Of a DNA stretch of 64,000 nt, positions 37,656-46,523 are shown one piece after another. The notes under the pieces are model-generated. The model had not been told where the DNA came from. It ran no database searches and saw nothing but the letters and a program-made list of their open reading frames with translations. Origin of the DNA: Leptospira jelokensis (lineage in GTDB: Bacteria > Spirochaetota > Leptospiria > Leptospirales > Leptospiraceae); the NCBI RefSeq assembly GCF_004769635.1, contig NZ_RQGH01000026.1, forward strand, positions 186,001 to 250,000, in the 5' to 3' direction. The number at the start of each line of letters is the position of its first letter. The stretch's first letter is position 1. Made by a program: the position numbers and the translations under genes.

Positions 37656-38135
37656 ATGGATATTGTGTTGAATTCTTTGTCACGTTGGATCATTTTTTTT
37701 GCGGTGATTTTACTTGGTATTTCTGCTGGTGCGAGCCTTGCAGAGGAAGTTTTGCTTGTGCCATTCTGGGAGAGCATGAGTCCTACCGATTTTTACAAAT
37801 GGTATGAGGAACATGAGTCAAAACTCGTGGCGTTTTACGGTCCGTTACAAATTTGGAGTGCAGTGATTGTTTTATTTGCATTTGTACTACTTATCGTTAA
37901 GCGAGAAAGTAATCCTTGGATGATGTTGGTTGCAACAATTTGTTCCTTGGCTGTACTCGGTACATTTTTTATTTATTTCAAAAATGCAAATACAGCGTTC
38001 CTTGCGGGAGTAATGGACGCCGAACAATTAAAGATTGCCATAAAAACGTGGGGTCAATGGCAATGGATTCGCATCGCCCTTCAAATGGGAGCATTTTGTG
38101 CTACTATTTATGCACTTTCAAACAATCCTAAATAA
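37656..38135 (+). CDS. DUF1772-like membrane protein
   Basis: 159 residues from ATG at 37656, which follows GGAGAG at good spacing. Four membrane helices, with the pattern GASLAEEVLLVPFWESMSPTDFYKWYEEH after helix 1 and WIRIALQMGAFCATIYAL in helix 4, resemble DUF1772/anthrone-oxygenase-like small membrane proteins. Biochemical role unknown. The preceding AraC-type regulator on the same strand could control it. Confidence 0.75.
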   Translation: MDIVLNSLSRWIIFFAVILLGISAGASLAEEVLLVPFWESMSPTDFYKWYEEHESKLVAFYGPLQIWSAVIVLFAFVLLIVKRESNPWMMLVATICSLAVLGTFFIYFKNANTAFLAGVMDAEQLKIAIKTWGQWQWIRIALQMGAFCATIYALSNNPK

Positions 38136-38216
38136 GATTCAAACTCAATGATAGTAAATCGATTGAATTTTGTTCGGAAAGTTCGTGTACATCAATAAAA
38201 AATGGAATCCAAATGA

Positions 38217-38699
38217 ATGATGATGATGGAATTTCGGTGTATGGATAAACACTTATTCCAAAGACCAGCTTTCAACGATCCTTTTCCAAAAGTTGAAGAA
38301 TATTATAATCGTAGTCTTCAACTTCAAAATTTTGGAGCAGAGATTAAGTTTGTTACTGATAATTTGCTTACAGTAACTGTTTCTCATCCCAACGAATTAC
38401 ACAAAGGAGGAATGGGTGTAGAATCAGTGAATGGAGCAGTGATATCTTATCTTTTCGATTTGGCTTTAGGACTCACTGCGTATCTCATTCGAGATCCCAA
38501 AATACAAACATCAGTGACTGCGAGTTTAAAAATTAGATTTAAAAAACCATTGATCACAAAAGGAATCATTGTGTATGCAAAAGTCAATCAGACTAAAAAA
38601 AATCTAATTGATTCAGATGTTTGGGTATTTGAGCAAAACAACCAAATAGCAGCATCGGCCAACGGCATCTTGATGACGAAAACTGAAACAAAAAGTTAA
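38217..38699 (+). CDS. PaaI-type hotdog thioesterase
   Basis: 160 residues; four ATGs in a row make the exact start uncertain, and a start at 38241 is also possible. The hotdog fold pattern includes HPNELHKGGMGVESVNGAVISYLFDLALGLTAYL, in which N/H-x-x-x-x-x-G-G-x-x-x-x-x-x-A/D is the PaaI signature, and a C-terminal strand ASANGILMTKT. Such proteins hydrolyse acyl-CoA thioesters, often aromatic ones. It appears monocistronic. Confidence 0.8.
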   Translation: MMMMEFRCMDKHLFQRPAFNDPFPKVEEYYNRSLQLQNFGAEIKFVTDNLLTVTVSHPNELHKGGMGVESVNGAVISYLFDLALGLTAYLIRDPKIQTSVTASLKIRFKKPLITKGIIVYAKVNQTKKNLIDSDVWVFEQNNQIAASANGILMTKTETKS

Positions 38700-38929
38700 G
38701 CTGCACTTTGCGATATTTAACACTTGAGTGAATTTTATTTAAAGATGATATCCCTAAGCCCCGTTCCTATTTGACTGAACTAACCTTATTTAAATGACTA
38801 GTAACTATCCTATAGTTTCTAATTATTTTCAATTGGTATCAGTGAAAAACCAATTATTGATTGATCATTCCGACTTTGTATGTTATCAGATTCTAATTTG
38901 TTTTTTTAAACTTTGTTAGGGAAACTTCC

Positions 38930-41083
38930 ATGAATCGCAAAAAACAAAAGCCAGAATCGACTTCCCAAAACAATAAATTTCCAAACTTTGATTTTCAAAA
39001 TATATTTCGATCTCTTCCAGAACTCTACATGCTTTTGGATTTAGATTTTTGCATCATCGATATCAGCGATGCATATGCAAAAGCGACTCTAATCGAAAGA
39101 GAAAACGTCATCGGCAAAAATCTTTTTGAAGTCTTTCCTGACAATCCAGATGATAAAACGGCGGATGGGGTTAAACAACTTCGTTTTTCCCTCACACAAG
39201 TTATCAACTTCAAACAAACTAGTACAATGGCATTACAAAAATATGATATCACAAAACCAGATGGAAGCGGATTTGAAGTTCGATATTGGAGTCCTAGAAA
39301 TTCTCCTGTTTTAGATTCCAATGGTGATTTAGTATGTATTGTTCACACAGCAGAAGATGTTACGGAATTCGTTAATTTAAAACAACAACGAGTAAAACAA
39401 TCGGAACTAACCGATGAAATGGCAGATCGCATTTCAAAAATGGAATCGGAAGTAATTACTCGTGCAAAAGAAGTAATTGAAAAAAATGAAGCTCTACTGA
39501 ATAGCGAACAAAATCTATCCATCACACTCAGTTCTATCGGAGATGCTGTTCTAACAACCGATAAGCATGGAATCATCAATCGTTTGAATCCGGTAGCTGA
39601 ATTATTAACAGGTTGGACTGAAAGAGAAGCGATCGGTAAAAACGTAAGCGAAGTTCTGCAGTTGGTTTTCGCTCTGTCTGGATTACCCAAAAGTATTCCC
39701 ATTTTCGAAGTCATTTCTCACGGAACTGTCAAAGGAAATAGCCAAGATGGAATTTTAATCCACCGCTATGGAAGAAAAATAAATATTTCTGATACTTGCT
39801 CACCCATTCGTGATAAAAACGGAAAGATCATTGGATCAATATTAGTTTTTCGTGATATAACGGAAGAATTTGCCGCAAAAACATTTTTGGAAAAAGCAAA
39901 AGAAGACGCAGAACTTGCCAACAAAGCAAAAGATTCTTTCCTCGCGACCATGAGCCATGAAATCCGGACGCCACTAAGTGGCCTAATCGGTATGTTAGAG
40001 TTACTTTACCAAACTTCGCTCAGTGATGACCAAAAAAATTTAGTGAACAATGCTCTAGTTTCAGGTAACAGCTTAATTCGTATTCTCAGCGATATTCTTG
40101 ATTTTTCCAAAATAGAAGAAGGTAAATTGGAGTTGTCACTACAACCAACATCGATCAGTCGACTACTTTCCGAAGTTGTAACAACCTATTTACAAATTGC
40201 GAGTTCAAAAGGATTAACTTTGAGTTATTCTGTGGATGAAAAAATTGCAAAGGCACATATCATGGATCCCCTACGTTTGTCCCAGATTATTAATAATTTT
40301 GTTAGCAATGCAATTAAATTTACATCCAAGGGAAGCATTAACATTTCTGCTAAATTTATTAATAATATTGATACACTACAACAAATCCAGTTTTCCGTCA
40401 CCGATACAGGGATAGGTCTGAGCAAAAGTGATCGTTCAAAATTATTCCAGTCTTATACACAAGCCACAGCTGACACAGCTAGATTATATGGTGGCACTGG
40501 CCTTGGGCTAGCAATTTGTATGAGGTTGTCCGATCTGATGGACGGGAATATTACGATTGATAGTACACCAGGCGTTGGTTCCACGTTTAACTTTACCTTG
40601 TCACTTCCCACGGCAAAAATGGATACGCAGAATGAAACTTCGAAAGAAAACATCCTTAATAGAATTGAACCAATACTTTTTTCCAAATCCTTTACTCCAC
40701 GCATTTTAGCTGTAGATGACAATTCTGTGAATTTGGAAATCATATTACGTCAATTGAAAGTTTTTGGTCTACATGTTGATGTAGCTGATGATGGGGAAAA
40801 AGCATTGCAGTTGTGGTTAAAAAATAATTACCATCTTATAATAACAGACTGCCATATGCCGATTAAAGATGGTTATATGTTAACCCAAGAGATCCGAAAT
40901 ATCGAAAAAAATAATTATGCGAAACGGATCCCTATTATTGGTTACACTGCAAATGCATTGTTGGAAGAGAGGGAATATTGTTTGTCCATTGGGATGGATG
41001 AGCTTTTGATCAAACCTGCTCGATTGGCAAATCTAAGAGAAACTCTTGTCAAATGGTTACCAGAAAAACCTTTAAACGAATGA
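38930..41083 (+). CDS. hybrid sensor histidine kinase
   Basis: 717 residues with no membrane segments. PAS domains span about 20-140 (LDLDFCIIDISDAYAKAT) and 195-320 (ITLSSIGDAVLTTDKHGIINRLNPVAELLTGW), joined by a coiled coil. HisKA carries His343 in ATMSHEIRTPLSGLIG. The HATPase domain has NNFVSNAIKFTS, DTGIGL and GGTGLGLAI. The C-terminal receiver has phospho-acceptor Asp640 in LIITDCHMPIKDG and a final Lys in LLIKPA. It probably receives a cytoplasmic signal through PAS and passes phosphate to an Hpt protein elsewhere. Confidence 0.93.
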   Translation: MNRKKQKPESTSQNNKFPNFDFQNIFRSLPELYMLLDLDFCIIDISDAYAKATLIERENVIGKNLFEVFPDNPDDKTADGVKQLRFSLTQVINFKQTSTMALQKYDITKPDGSGFEVRYWSPRNSPVLDSNGDLVCIVHTAEDVTEFVNLKQQRVKQSELTDEMADRISKMESEVITRAKEVIEKNEALLNSEQNLSITLSSIGDAVLTTDKHGIINRLNPVAELLTGWTEREAIGKNVSEVLQLVFALSGLPKSIPIFEVISHGTVKGNSQDGILIHRYGRKINISDTCSPIRDKNGKIIGSILVFRDITEEFAAKTFLEKAKEDAELANKAKDSFLATMSHEIRTPLSGLIGMLELLYQTSLSDDQKNLVNNALVSGNSLIRILSDILDFSKIEEGKLELSLQPTSISRLLSEVVTTYLQIASSKGLTLSYSVDEKIAKAHIMDPLRLSQIINNFVSNAIKFTSKGSINISAKFINNIDTLQQIQFSVTDTGIGLSKSDRSKLFQSYTQATADTARLYGGTGLGLAICMRLSDLMDGNITIDSTPGVGSTFNFTLSLPTAKMDTQNETSKENILNRIEPILFSKSFTPRILAVDDNSVNLEIILRQLKVFGLHVDVADDGEKALQLWLKNNYHLIITDCHMPIKDGYMLTQEIRNIEKNNYAKRIPIIGYTANALLEEREYCLSIGMDELLIKPARLANLRETLVKWLPEKPLNE

Positions 41084-41115
41084 TCGATACGTTAAGACAG
41101 AAATTTCTCTAAAAT

Positions 41116-41469
41116 TTAAATATCACCGTTTTGACTTAAAAGATTAAAAAGTTCCTGCACGGAATTTTGTATGGTATCCACATCGATTAAAACTTTTTGA
41201 GTAGGTTTGTAAGTAACTGTCTGCTTCCAATAAATCTTACTGGATTTTATATCCTTACAAATAGCATCATAGTTGATAACATTGATTTCGTTTTTTCCAT
41301 AGCCTTTCCTTTCATAACTCAGATTTTCGATCGAGATCCTACGATCAATTTTTGTTTGACCTGAATTAGATTCGTCAACTTCAAAGAGTTGAAACCCTTT
41401 GGAAATCAAAGTTGATTCCATAGAGGAAAGAAATAAGGAACTAAATTCAGTTTCATGATTTAATTTCAT
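41116..41469 (-). CDS. hypothetical protein, possibly 5'-truncated
   Basis: 117 residues from ATG at 41469; a TTG at 41517 would give 133. There is no ribosome site at either, and no signal peptide, although the beta-rich pattern (IDRRISIENLSYERKG, SSKIYWKQTVTYKPTQKV) looks like the body of a secreted or lipid-anchored protein. The upstream frame stays open for about ten codons to a TAA without an ATG. It may be a lipoprotein gene that has lost its 5' end. No family recognised. Confidence 0.45.
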   Translation of the reverse strand: MKLNHETEFSSLFLSSMESTLISKGFQLFEVDESNSGQTKIDRRISIENLSYERKGYGKNEINVINYDAICKDIKSSKIYWKQTVTYKPTQKVLIDVDTIQNSVQELFNLLSQNGDI

Positions 41470-41761
41470 GATCTGAAGAGAGTAATTTGGTGCATCCTTG
41501 GTATAAAAATGTTCCAATCCATTCTTCCCATCAAATGATGAATGTTAAATGAAATTCGAACAATTCTCGATTAGCTGGCAATATTTGTCCTGACAATGAT
41601 GACAATCCCCCCCCTATCTTCGGTCAATTTGAACATCTGACTTTCCTTTGAGTCTAATGTCTCAAATGGAAGCCCACACCAGGATCACGAAAAAAATTGA
41701 ATCATTTTTTATTGCAATTTAATTCGATCCATTTAGAGATGAACCCTCTAGGAGAGATTTT

Positions 41762-44368
41762 TTGAAAATCAAACAACTTCTACCAGTCACATACTTACTC
41801 TTAAATTATAAAGGCCGAATTGATAGAAAGGTATATTGGATTGCCTCATTATTTATGTGGTCCAATTTTTATGTATTCTACCAAACTTTAGATTATTTCC
41901 TAGGAGAAAGTGCAACTTGGATCATTTACCCACTTATGCTTTGGGGAATCCTTGCCGTTTCAGCAAAACGATTCCATGATATAGGAAAATCCGGAAATAC
42001 TATCTTACTTACGTTGGTTCCCATTATTGGGCCGTTAGTCGTAATCTACTTTTTAGCATTCAAAAAGGGTGATCCAAAGGACAACCAGTATGGAAGCGTT
42101 CCAGGATCAGAGATTGATTACTATAAAAACGATGATGGGACAACAATCCCCCATCTAAAATCAAAAGAAATGATCATCAATGATGTGACCAGGCTTAATC
42201 CAGTGATCGTGTCGGAAGTCATTCGGCCTGAGTCAGTGGAAGAACTGATTGGTTTTGTCAAAAATTCTTCAGGACCAATCTCCGTAGGCGGGGGACGATT
42301 TAGTATGGGAGGGCAAACGGCAAGCCCAAGTTCTACCCATATTGATATGAGAAAACTCAATCAAGTTTTGGAATACAATCCATCAGAAAAACGAATCAAA
42401 GTCCAAGCAGGAATTCGTTGGTGTGATATCCAACATTATATTGATAAAGATGACCTTTCTGTCAAAATCATGCAAACCTATGCAAACTTCACCGTTGGGG
42501 GAGCTCTCAGTGTCAATTGCCATGGTCGTTATATGGGACTTGGACCTGTTGTATTGTCAGTTCGATCCATTGATGTTGTGTTAGCTGATGGTAACCTTGT
42601 CAGGGCAAGTCGGACTGAAAATTCAGATATATTCGCAGGAATGATTGGCGGTTATAACTCTGTTGGTATCATAACAGCCGTTGAGTTTGATTTGGATGAC
42701 AATGTCAAAGTCAAACAAGTCAGCAAAAAAATGAAAAAAAACCAATACTTCCAGTTTTTTAAGTATAGCATTCGAGAAGATAAAAAAGTAATTTTCCACA
42801 ATGCTGATATTTACCCACCTAAATACGAAAACATACGATCTGTTAGCTGGGAATTTACCCTAGACAAACCAACGGTAAAATCTAGATTTATGCCCTTACA
42901 AGCATCGTATCCAATACACCGGTATTTTTTCTGGGACTTTACAGAATCACCATTTGGAAAATGGAGGCGTGAATACATTGTTGATCCCCTTCTCTTTTTG
43001 GCCAAAAAGGTACACTGGCGGAATTACGAAGCAGGTTATGATGTTTTAGAATTGGAACCATCAGCACGTGAAAAATCAACCTATGTATTACAGGAATACT
43101 TTGTTCCCATTGAAAAATTTAATGTTTTTTCGGATCGATTGTGTGATATTTTAAAACGCCATCAAGTCAATATGGTAAACATTTCGGTTCGTCATGCGAA
43201 AGCTGATGAAGAAACATATTTATCATGGGCACCTAAGGAATGTTTTGCGTTTGTCTTGTACTACAAACAAAAAGTGAATGAAACAGATAAGTTAAAAGTA
43301 GCGGTATGGACTAGAGAACTGATGAATGCCAGTATCGATGCGGGAGGAACTTATTACCTACCATACCAAACTCATGCATCTAGTGAAATGTTTCAGAGAG
43401 CCTATCCAAAATATAAAGAAATATTTGCTCTCAAAGAGAAACTTGATCCCAAATTCAGGTTCAGGAATATTTTTTGGGATACGTACTACAAAGAAAAACC
43501 AAATCCTGAGATACCAAATTCTGAATTCCATCGAGTTTTTTCTGATGTTAAGTGGAGTGATGCCCTTTATCGATTCTTACAAGTGATCTTCAATCTATAT
43601 CCAGAAGAAAAGTTTTTCCAGTTAATTTATGATATCACAAAACAATTCAAAACCGATAAGGATATTTATTTGCAAATAGTGGATAAACTGAGTTCAGTAA
43701 AACCCTTTCATGCTGATTTGACCTATGCCTTACCTGCTCTATTCAAACAGAAAAAGGAATTGTCATCGCAGATATTGGAACTTTTGGGAAATCAAACAAC
43801 AATTAATGGTTATTTGGAAATTGGGACTACAGGTAGGTATGTATCGACATTAAAAAAGAAACTAAAGATGAATCAAAAAATTTATCTCATCAATTCAGTT
43901 AGTCCGAAATACACACCAGCTGATATTTTAGAAAGAGGTGGAATCAAAAAAATAGGAAAATTTATCCCACTCAATGATTATGATCCGATTAACGAAAGTA
44001 TTCCCTCAGAAAGTTTAGACCTTGTCACTTGTTTGATTGGACTACACCATATTAAATTGGATAAATTGGATTCATTCATCCAATCGATCCACCGTGTCCT
44101 ACGCGTAGGTGGCAAATTTATCTTAAGAGATCATGATGTAAAAGATCTTGAGATGTTTCGATTTGTATCTCTTATCCATACAGTATTCAACGCTGGCTTA
44201 AAGGAAACTTGGGAATTTGAATCTGCTGAATTTAAAAAATTCCGATCGATTGATGAATGGGTGGAGATCCTAAAAAAGTTTCATTTCGAAGCAGGGCAAG
44301 CTAGGTTACTCCAGAAGGATGACCCATCTGATAATGTTTTAATGATTTTTACAAAGGTATCAAAATGA
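41762..44368 (+). CDS. DUF805 - FAD-linked oxidase - methyltransferase fusion protein
   Basis: 868 residues from TTG, supported by AGGAGA six bases upstream. Residues 1-115 are a DUF805 membrane domain (AKRFHDIGKSGNTILLTLVPIIGPL). Residues about 140-590 are an FAD-binding_4 oxidase related to the aldonolactone oxidase/DprE1 group (SVGGGRFSMGGQT, NFTVGGALSVNCHG, GGYNSVGIITAVEF); the His that links flavin covalently in that family is Phe180 here, so FAD is probably non-covalent. Residues about 655-868 are a class I SAM methyltransferase (NGYLEIGTTGRY, SLDLVTCLIGLHHI, RVLRVGGKFILRDHD). The substrate is likely a membrane lipid or lipid-linked compound; this is inference. It overlaps the next gene by four bases. 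Confidence 0.9.
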   Translation: MKIKQLLPVTYLLLNYKGRIDRKVYWIASLFMWSNFYVFYQTLDYFLGESATWIIYPLMLWGILAVSAKRFHDIGKSGNTILLTLVPIIGPLVVIYFLAFKKGDPKDNQYGSVPGSEIDYYKNDDGTTIPHLKSKEMIINDVTRLNPVIVSEVIRPESVEELIGFVKNSSGPISVGGGRFSMGGQTASPSSTHIDMRKLNQVLEYNPSEKRIKVQAGIRWCDIQHYIDKDDLSVKIMQTYANFTVGGALSVNCHGRYMGLGPVVLSVRSIDVVLADGNLVRASRTENSDIFAGMIGGYNSVGIITAVEFDLDDNVKVKQVSKKMKKNQYFQFFKYSIREDKKVIFHNADIYPPKYENIRSVSWEFTLDKPTVKSRFMPLQASYPIHRYFFWDFTESPFGKWRREYIVDPLLFLAKKVHWRNYEAGYDVLELEPSAREKSTYVLQEYFVPIEKFNVFSDRLCDILKRHQVNMVNISVRHAKADEETYLSWAPKECFAFVLYYKQKVNETDKLKVAVWTRELMNASIDAGGTYYLPYQTHASSEMFQRAYPKYKEIFALKEKLDPKFRFRNIFWDTYYKEKPNPEIPNSEFHRVFSDVKWSDALYRFLQVIFNLYPEEKFFQLIYDITKQFKTDKDIYLQIVDKLSSVKPFHADLTYALPALFKQKKELSSQILELLGNQTTINGYLEIGTTGRYVSTLKKKLKMNQKIYLINSVSPKYTPADILERGGIKKIGKFIPLNDYDPINESIPSESLDLVTCLIGLHHIKLDKLDSFIQSIHRVLRVGGKFILRDHDVKDLEMFRFVSLIHTVFNAGLKETWEFESAEFKKFRSIDEWVEILKKFHFEAGQARLLQKDDPSDNVLMIFTKVSK

Positions 44369-45447
44369 GTCGATTGATCTTCACAACTATCATTTCTTTT
44401 TCGCTTAGCATTGGCATTTGGACATCCAAACAATCTAAAACGGAATACATAGAAAAAGTTCCAACGGAATGGATGCTAAGTGATTCAAATATTTTTACTC
44501 CCAAGGAACATATCCGTCCAGGAGACCAAACCTTTTTAACCTTTCCTGAATGGTATTTAGTCCATAGTCCAAACGAACAAGCTACATATTTTAAAAACAA
44601 AACATCCAGTACCTTTCCATATTGGGAACATGTATTGCAACTTTGGAAATCATATATGATTGTTTCGGATCAAATTTTAGAAACCTATGAATTCAATTAT
44701 GGTTACCATCTGATGATCGTTGTATTAACAGTGAGTACAACAGTGGAATACGGTGCAAAACAAATTTACGAGACTATGATTGGAAGGGTCACATCACTCA
44801 GTGAAGACAAAGCAATAACGGAAGAAGATCAATTCAACGCTAAGTATACGCAATCATACGTAGATTTTATCTTTCAAACTCCATGGTATGAATACAACTT
44901 TTTTCAAGAATTAAAAACTCTATGGTTAGATGTTCCCCTATTCGGAGATCATATGCTTCGCAAATGGGAAAGGCGGTATTATCTAACTACAGATATATTC
45001 GTAAAAGCTGTTTATGGATTTTTGATCAAAAAAGCAACCAAAGCAACCTTTGAAGATCCCATTTTAGGAACAGCGATTGTTTTGAATGAAGCCATTGAGA
45101 CCAATGACAAAATCCAAATCTTGGAAGACAATGACACTCATCACTTGGTGTATTTGATCCCTCGTTACGCAGACTTTCACCCTACGTTGGAATCGATCTT
45201 AATCGGAAAGACGGTTGGCCTAAAGGAAATTGCAGGGAATACATCAGCCACCTTAGTGACTGTTTTGGTTAAAAACGGAGAATCTTTACCCAAAATTCCA
45301 GATTCCAATACTTTGTTCCGACAAGACATCCTGACTAGACCTGGTGAAAACAGATATGCTCTTGTTACAAAAGTAGAAAACTTAAAATCAATGTTGGAAA
45401 TTTTAAAAGAATCAAACATTGAAATAGAACACATTTACGATTTTTAA
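44365..45447 (+). CDS. unrecognised protein with N-terminal membrane anchor
   Basis: 360 residues. A signal-anchor spans about residues 3-20. The body has conserved-looking aromatic motifs (TFLTFPEWYLVHSPNEQATYFKN, VDFIFQTPWYEYNFFQELKTLW, FGDHMLRKWERRYYLTTDIFVKAVYG) with another hydrophobic stretch near residues 112-127. I cannot assign a family. It is translationally coupled to the DUF805-oxidase-methyltransferase gene and followed 25 bases later by a hydrolase, so it probably serves the same pathway at the inner membrane. Confidence 0.75.
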   Translation: MSRLIFTTIISFSLSIGIWTSKQSKTEYIEKVPTEWMLSDSNIFTPKEHIRPGDQTFLTFPEWYLVHSPNEQATYFKNKTSSTFPYWEHVLQLWKSYMIVSDQILETYEFNYGYHLMIVVLTVSTTVEYGAKQIYETMIGRVTSLSEDKAITEEDQFNAKYTQSYVDFIFQTPWYEYNFFQELKTLWLDVPLFGDHMLRKWERRYYLTTDIFVKAVYGFLIKKATKATFEDPILGTAIVLNEAIETNDKIQILEDNDTHHLVYLIPRYADFHPTLESILIGKTVGLKEIAGNTSATLVTVLVKNGESLPKIPDSNTLFRQDILTRPGENRYALVTKVENLKSMLEILKESNIEIEHIYDF

Positions 45448-45472
45448 ATTGATTTTTCTTACTTAGGATATT

Positions 45473-46471
45473 ATGAAACAGATAAAAAATCTCACACTCT
45501 TCAGTTTTTTTGTGATCTTGTCTATCTTTGTATTTTATGCAAGTTTACGTTTCTTCCGAGAAACGGATTCTCCAGAAGAGATAGCTCCAAAAACTGGTAG
45601 GTTTGTTCAAAGTAATGATGTAAAAATTTACATACAGGAATTAGGTGATCCAAAAAATCCAGCGGTTGTACTCATTCATGGTATGGGCTCATGGAGTGAA
45701 CTGTGGAAAGAAACGATGGTTGAATTATCAGAAAACGGATATTATGCGATCGCCATTGATTTGCCTCCCTTTGGCTTTTCGGAAAGACCAGCGCCAAAAG
45801 AATTAAATTCCAAACAACAAGCGAAACGAATCGTGACAATCCTGGATGCTATCGGAATTCAAAATTTCCATTTAGTTGGGCATTCTTTTGGTGGAGGTGC
45901 TACACTTCATACGGCTCTCACAATTCCAAACCGAATCCTTTCTTTACAACTCGTTGACATTGCAGTTAACTTAGATGTAAAAAAAGAACCAACAGTATCC
46001 GAACCATCGTTTATGGAAAAACTTTGGAATCTTTCCTACCTACGAAATCGCCTCTTGGAAGTGACGGCAACAAACCCTCATCTTACAAAATTTTTGTTTA
46101 GTCAATTTGTCCATTCTCCCGATTGTATCACAGAAGAAAAAGTGAAGGTCATCCAGATGCCAATGCGACTGAAAGGAACCACTGCTTTTTTAGGTGATTG
46201 GCTCGGTGAATTTATCTTTCACTCCAATGATGAACTTGCCAGAGATTTTCAGACATCAGAAAATCAACTCCAAATGCCCATTGTCATCGTCTGGGGGGAA
46301 TTAGATACGGTCACACCGATTTCCGATGCAAACAAGATCCAATCAAAACTCAAAAATTCTCGTTTGCATTTGATAGCTGGAGTGGGCCACATCCCCCAAT
46401 TGGAATCACCAAAAGATTTTCATAAAGTACTCATAGACAATTTGAAATCTGTAGATGGGAATCAGAACTAA
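45473..46471 (+). CDS. membrane-anchored alpha/beta hydrolase
   Basis: 332 residues. An N-terminal hydrophobic segment (about 8-24) anchors the protein. The hydrolase domain shows VVLIHGMGSWSELWKE (oxyanion), LVGHSFGGGATLH (nucleophile Ser), VVWGELDTVTPIS (acid) and GVGHIPQLESP (His), so the triad is intact. It is the third gene of the operon with the oxidase-methyltransferase fusion. It could release or transfer an acyl group in that pathway; the substrate is unknown. Confidence 0.9.
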   Translation: MKQIKNLTLFSFFVILSIFVFYASLRFFRETDSPEEIAPKTGRFVQSNDVKIYIQELGDPKNPAVVLIHGMGSWSELWKETMVELSENGYYAIAIDLPPFGFSERPAPKELNSKQQAKRIVTILDAIGIQNFHLVGHSFGGGATLHTALTIPNRILSLQLVDIAVNLDVKKEPTVSEPSFMEKLWNLSYLRNRLLEVTATNPHLTKFLFSQFVHSPDCITEEKVKVIQMPMRLKGTTAFLGDWLGEFIFHSNDELARDFQTSENQLQMPIVIVWGELDTVTPISDANKIQSKLKNSRLHLIAGVGHIPQLESPKDFHKVLIDNLKSVDGNQN

Positions 46472-46523
46472 GGAATGAACCTGAAATAAAAAAACAGAAA
46501 TGATGAGAGCAGAAATTTCCGAC

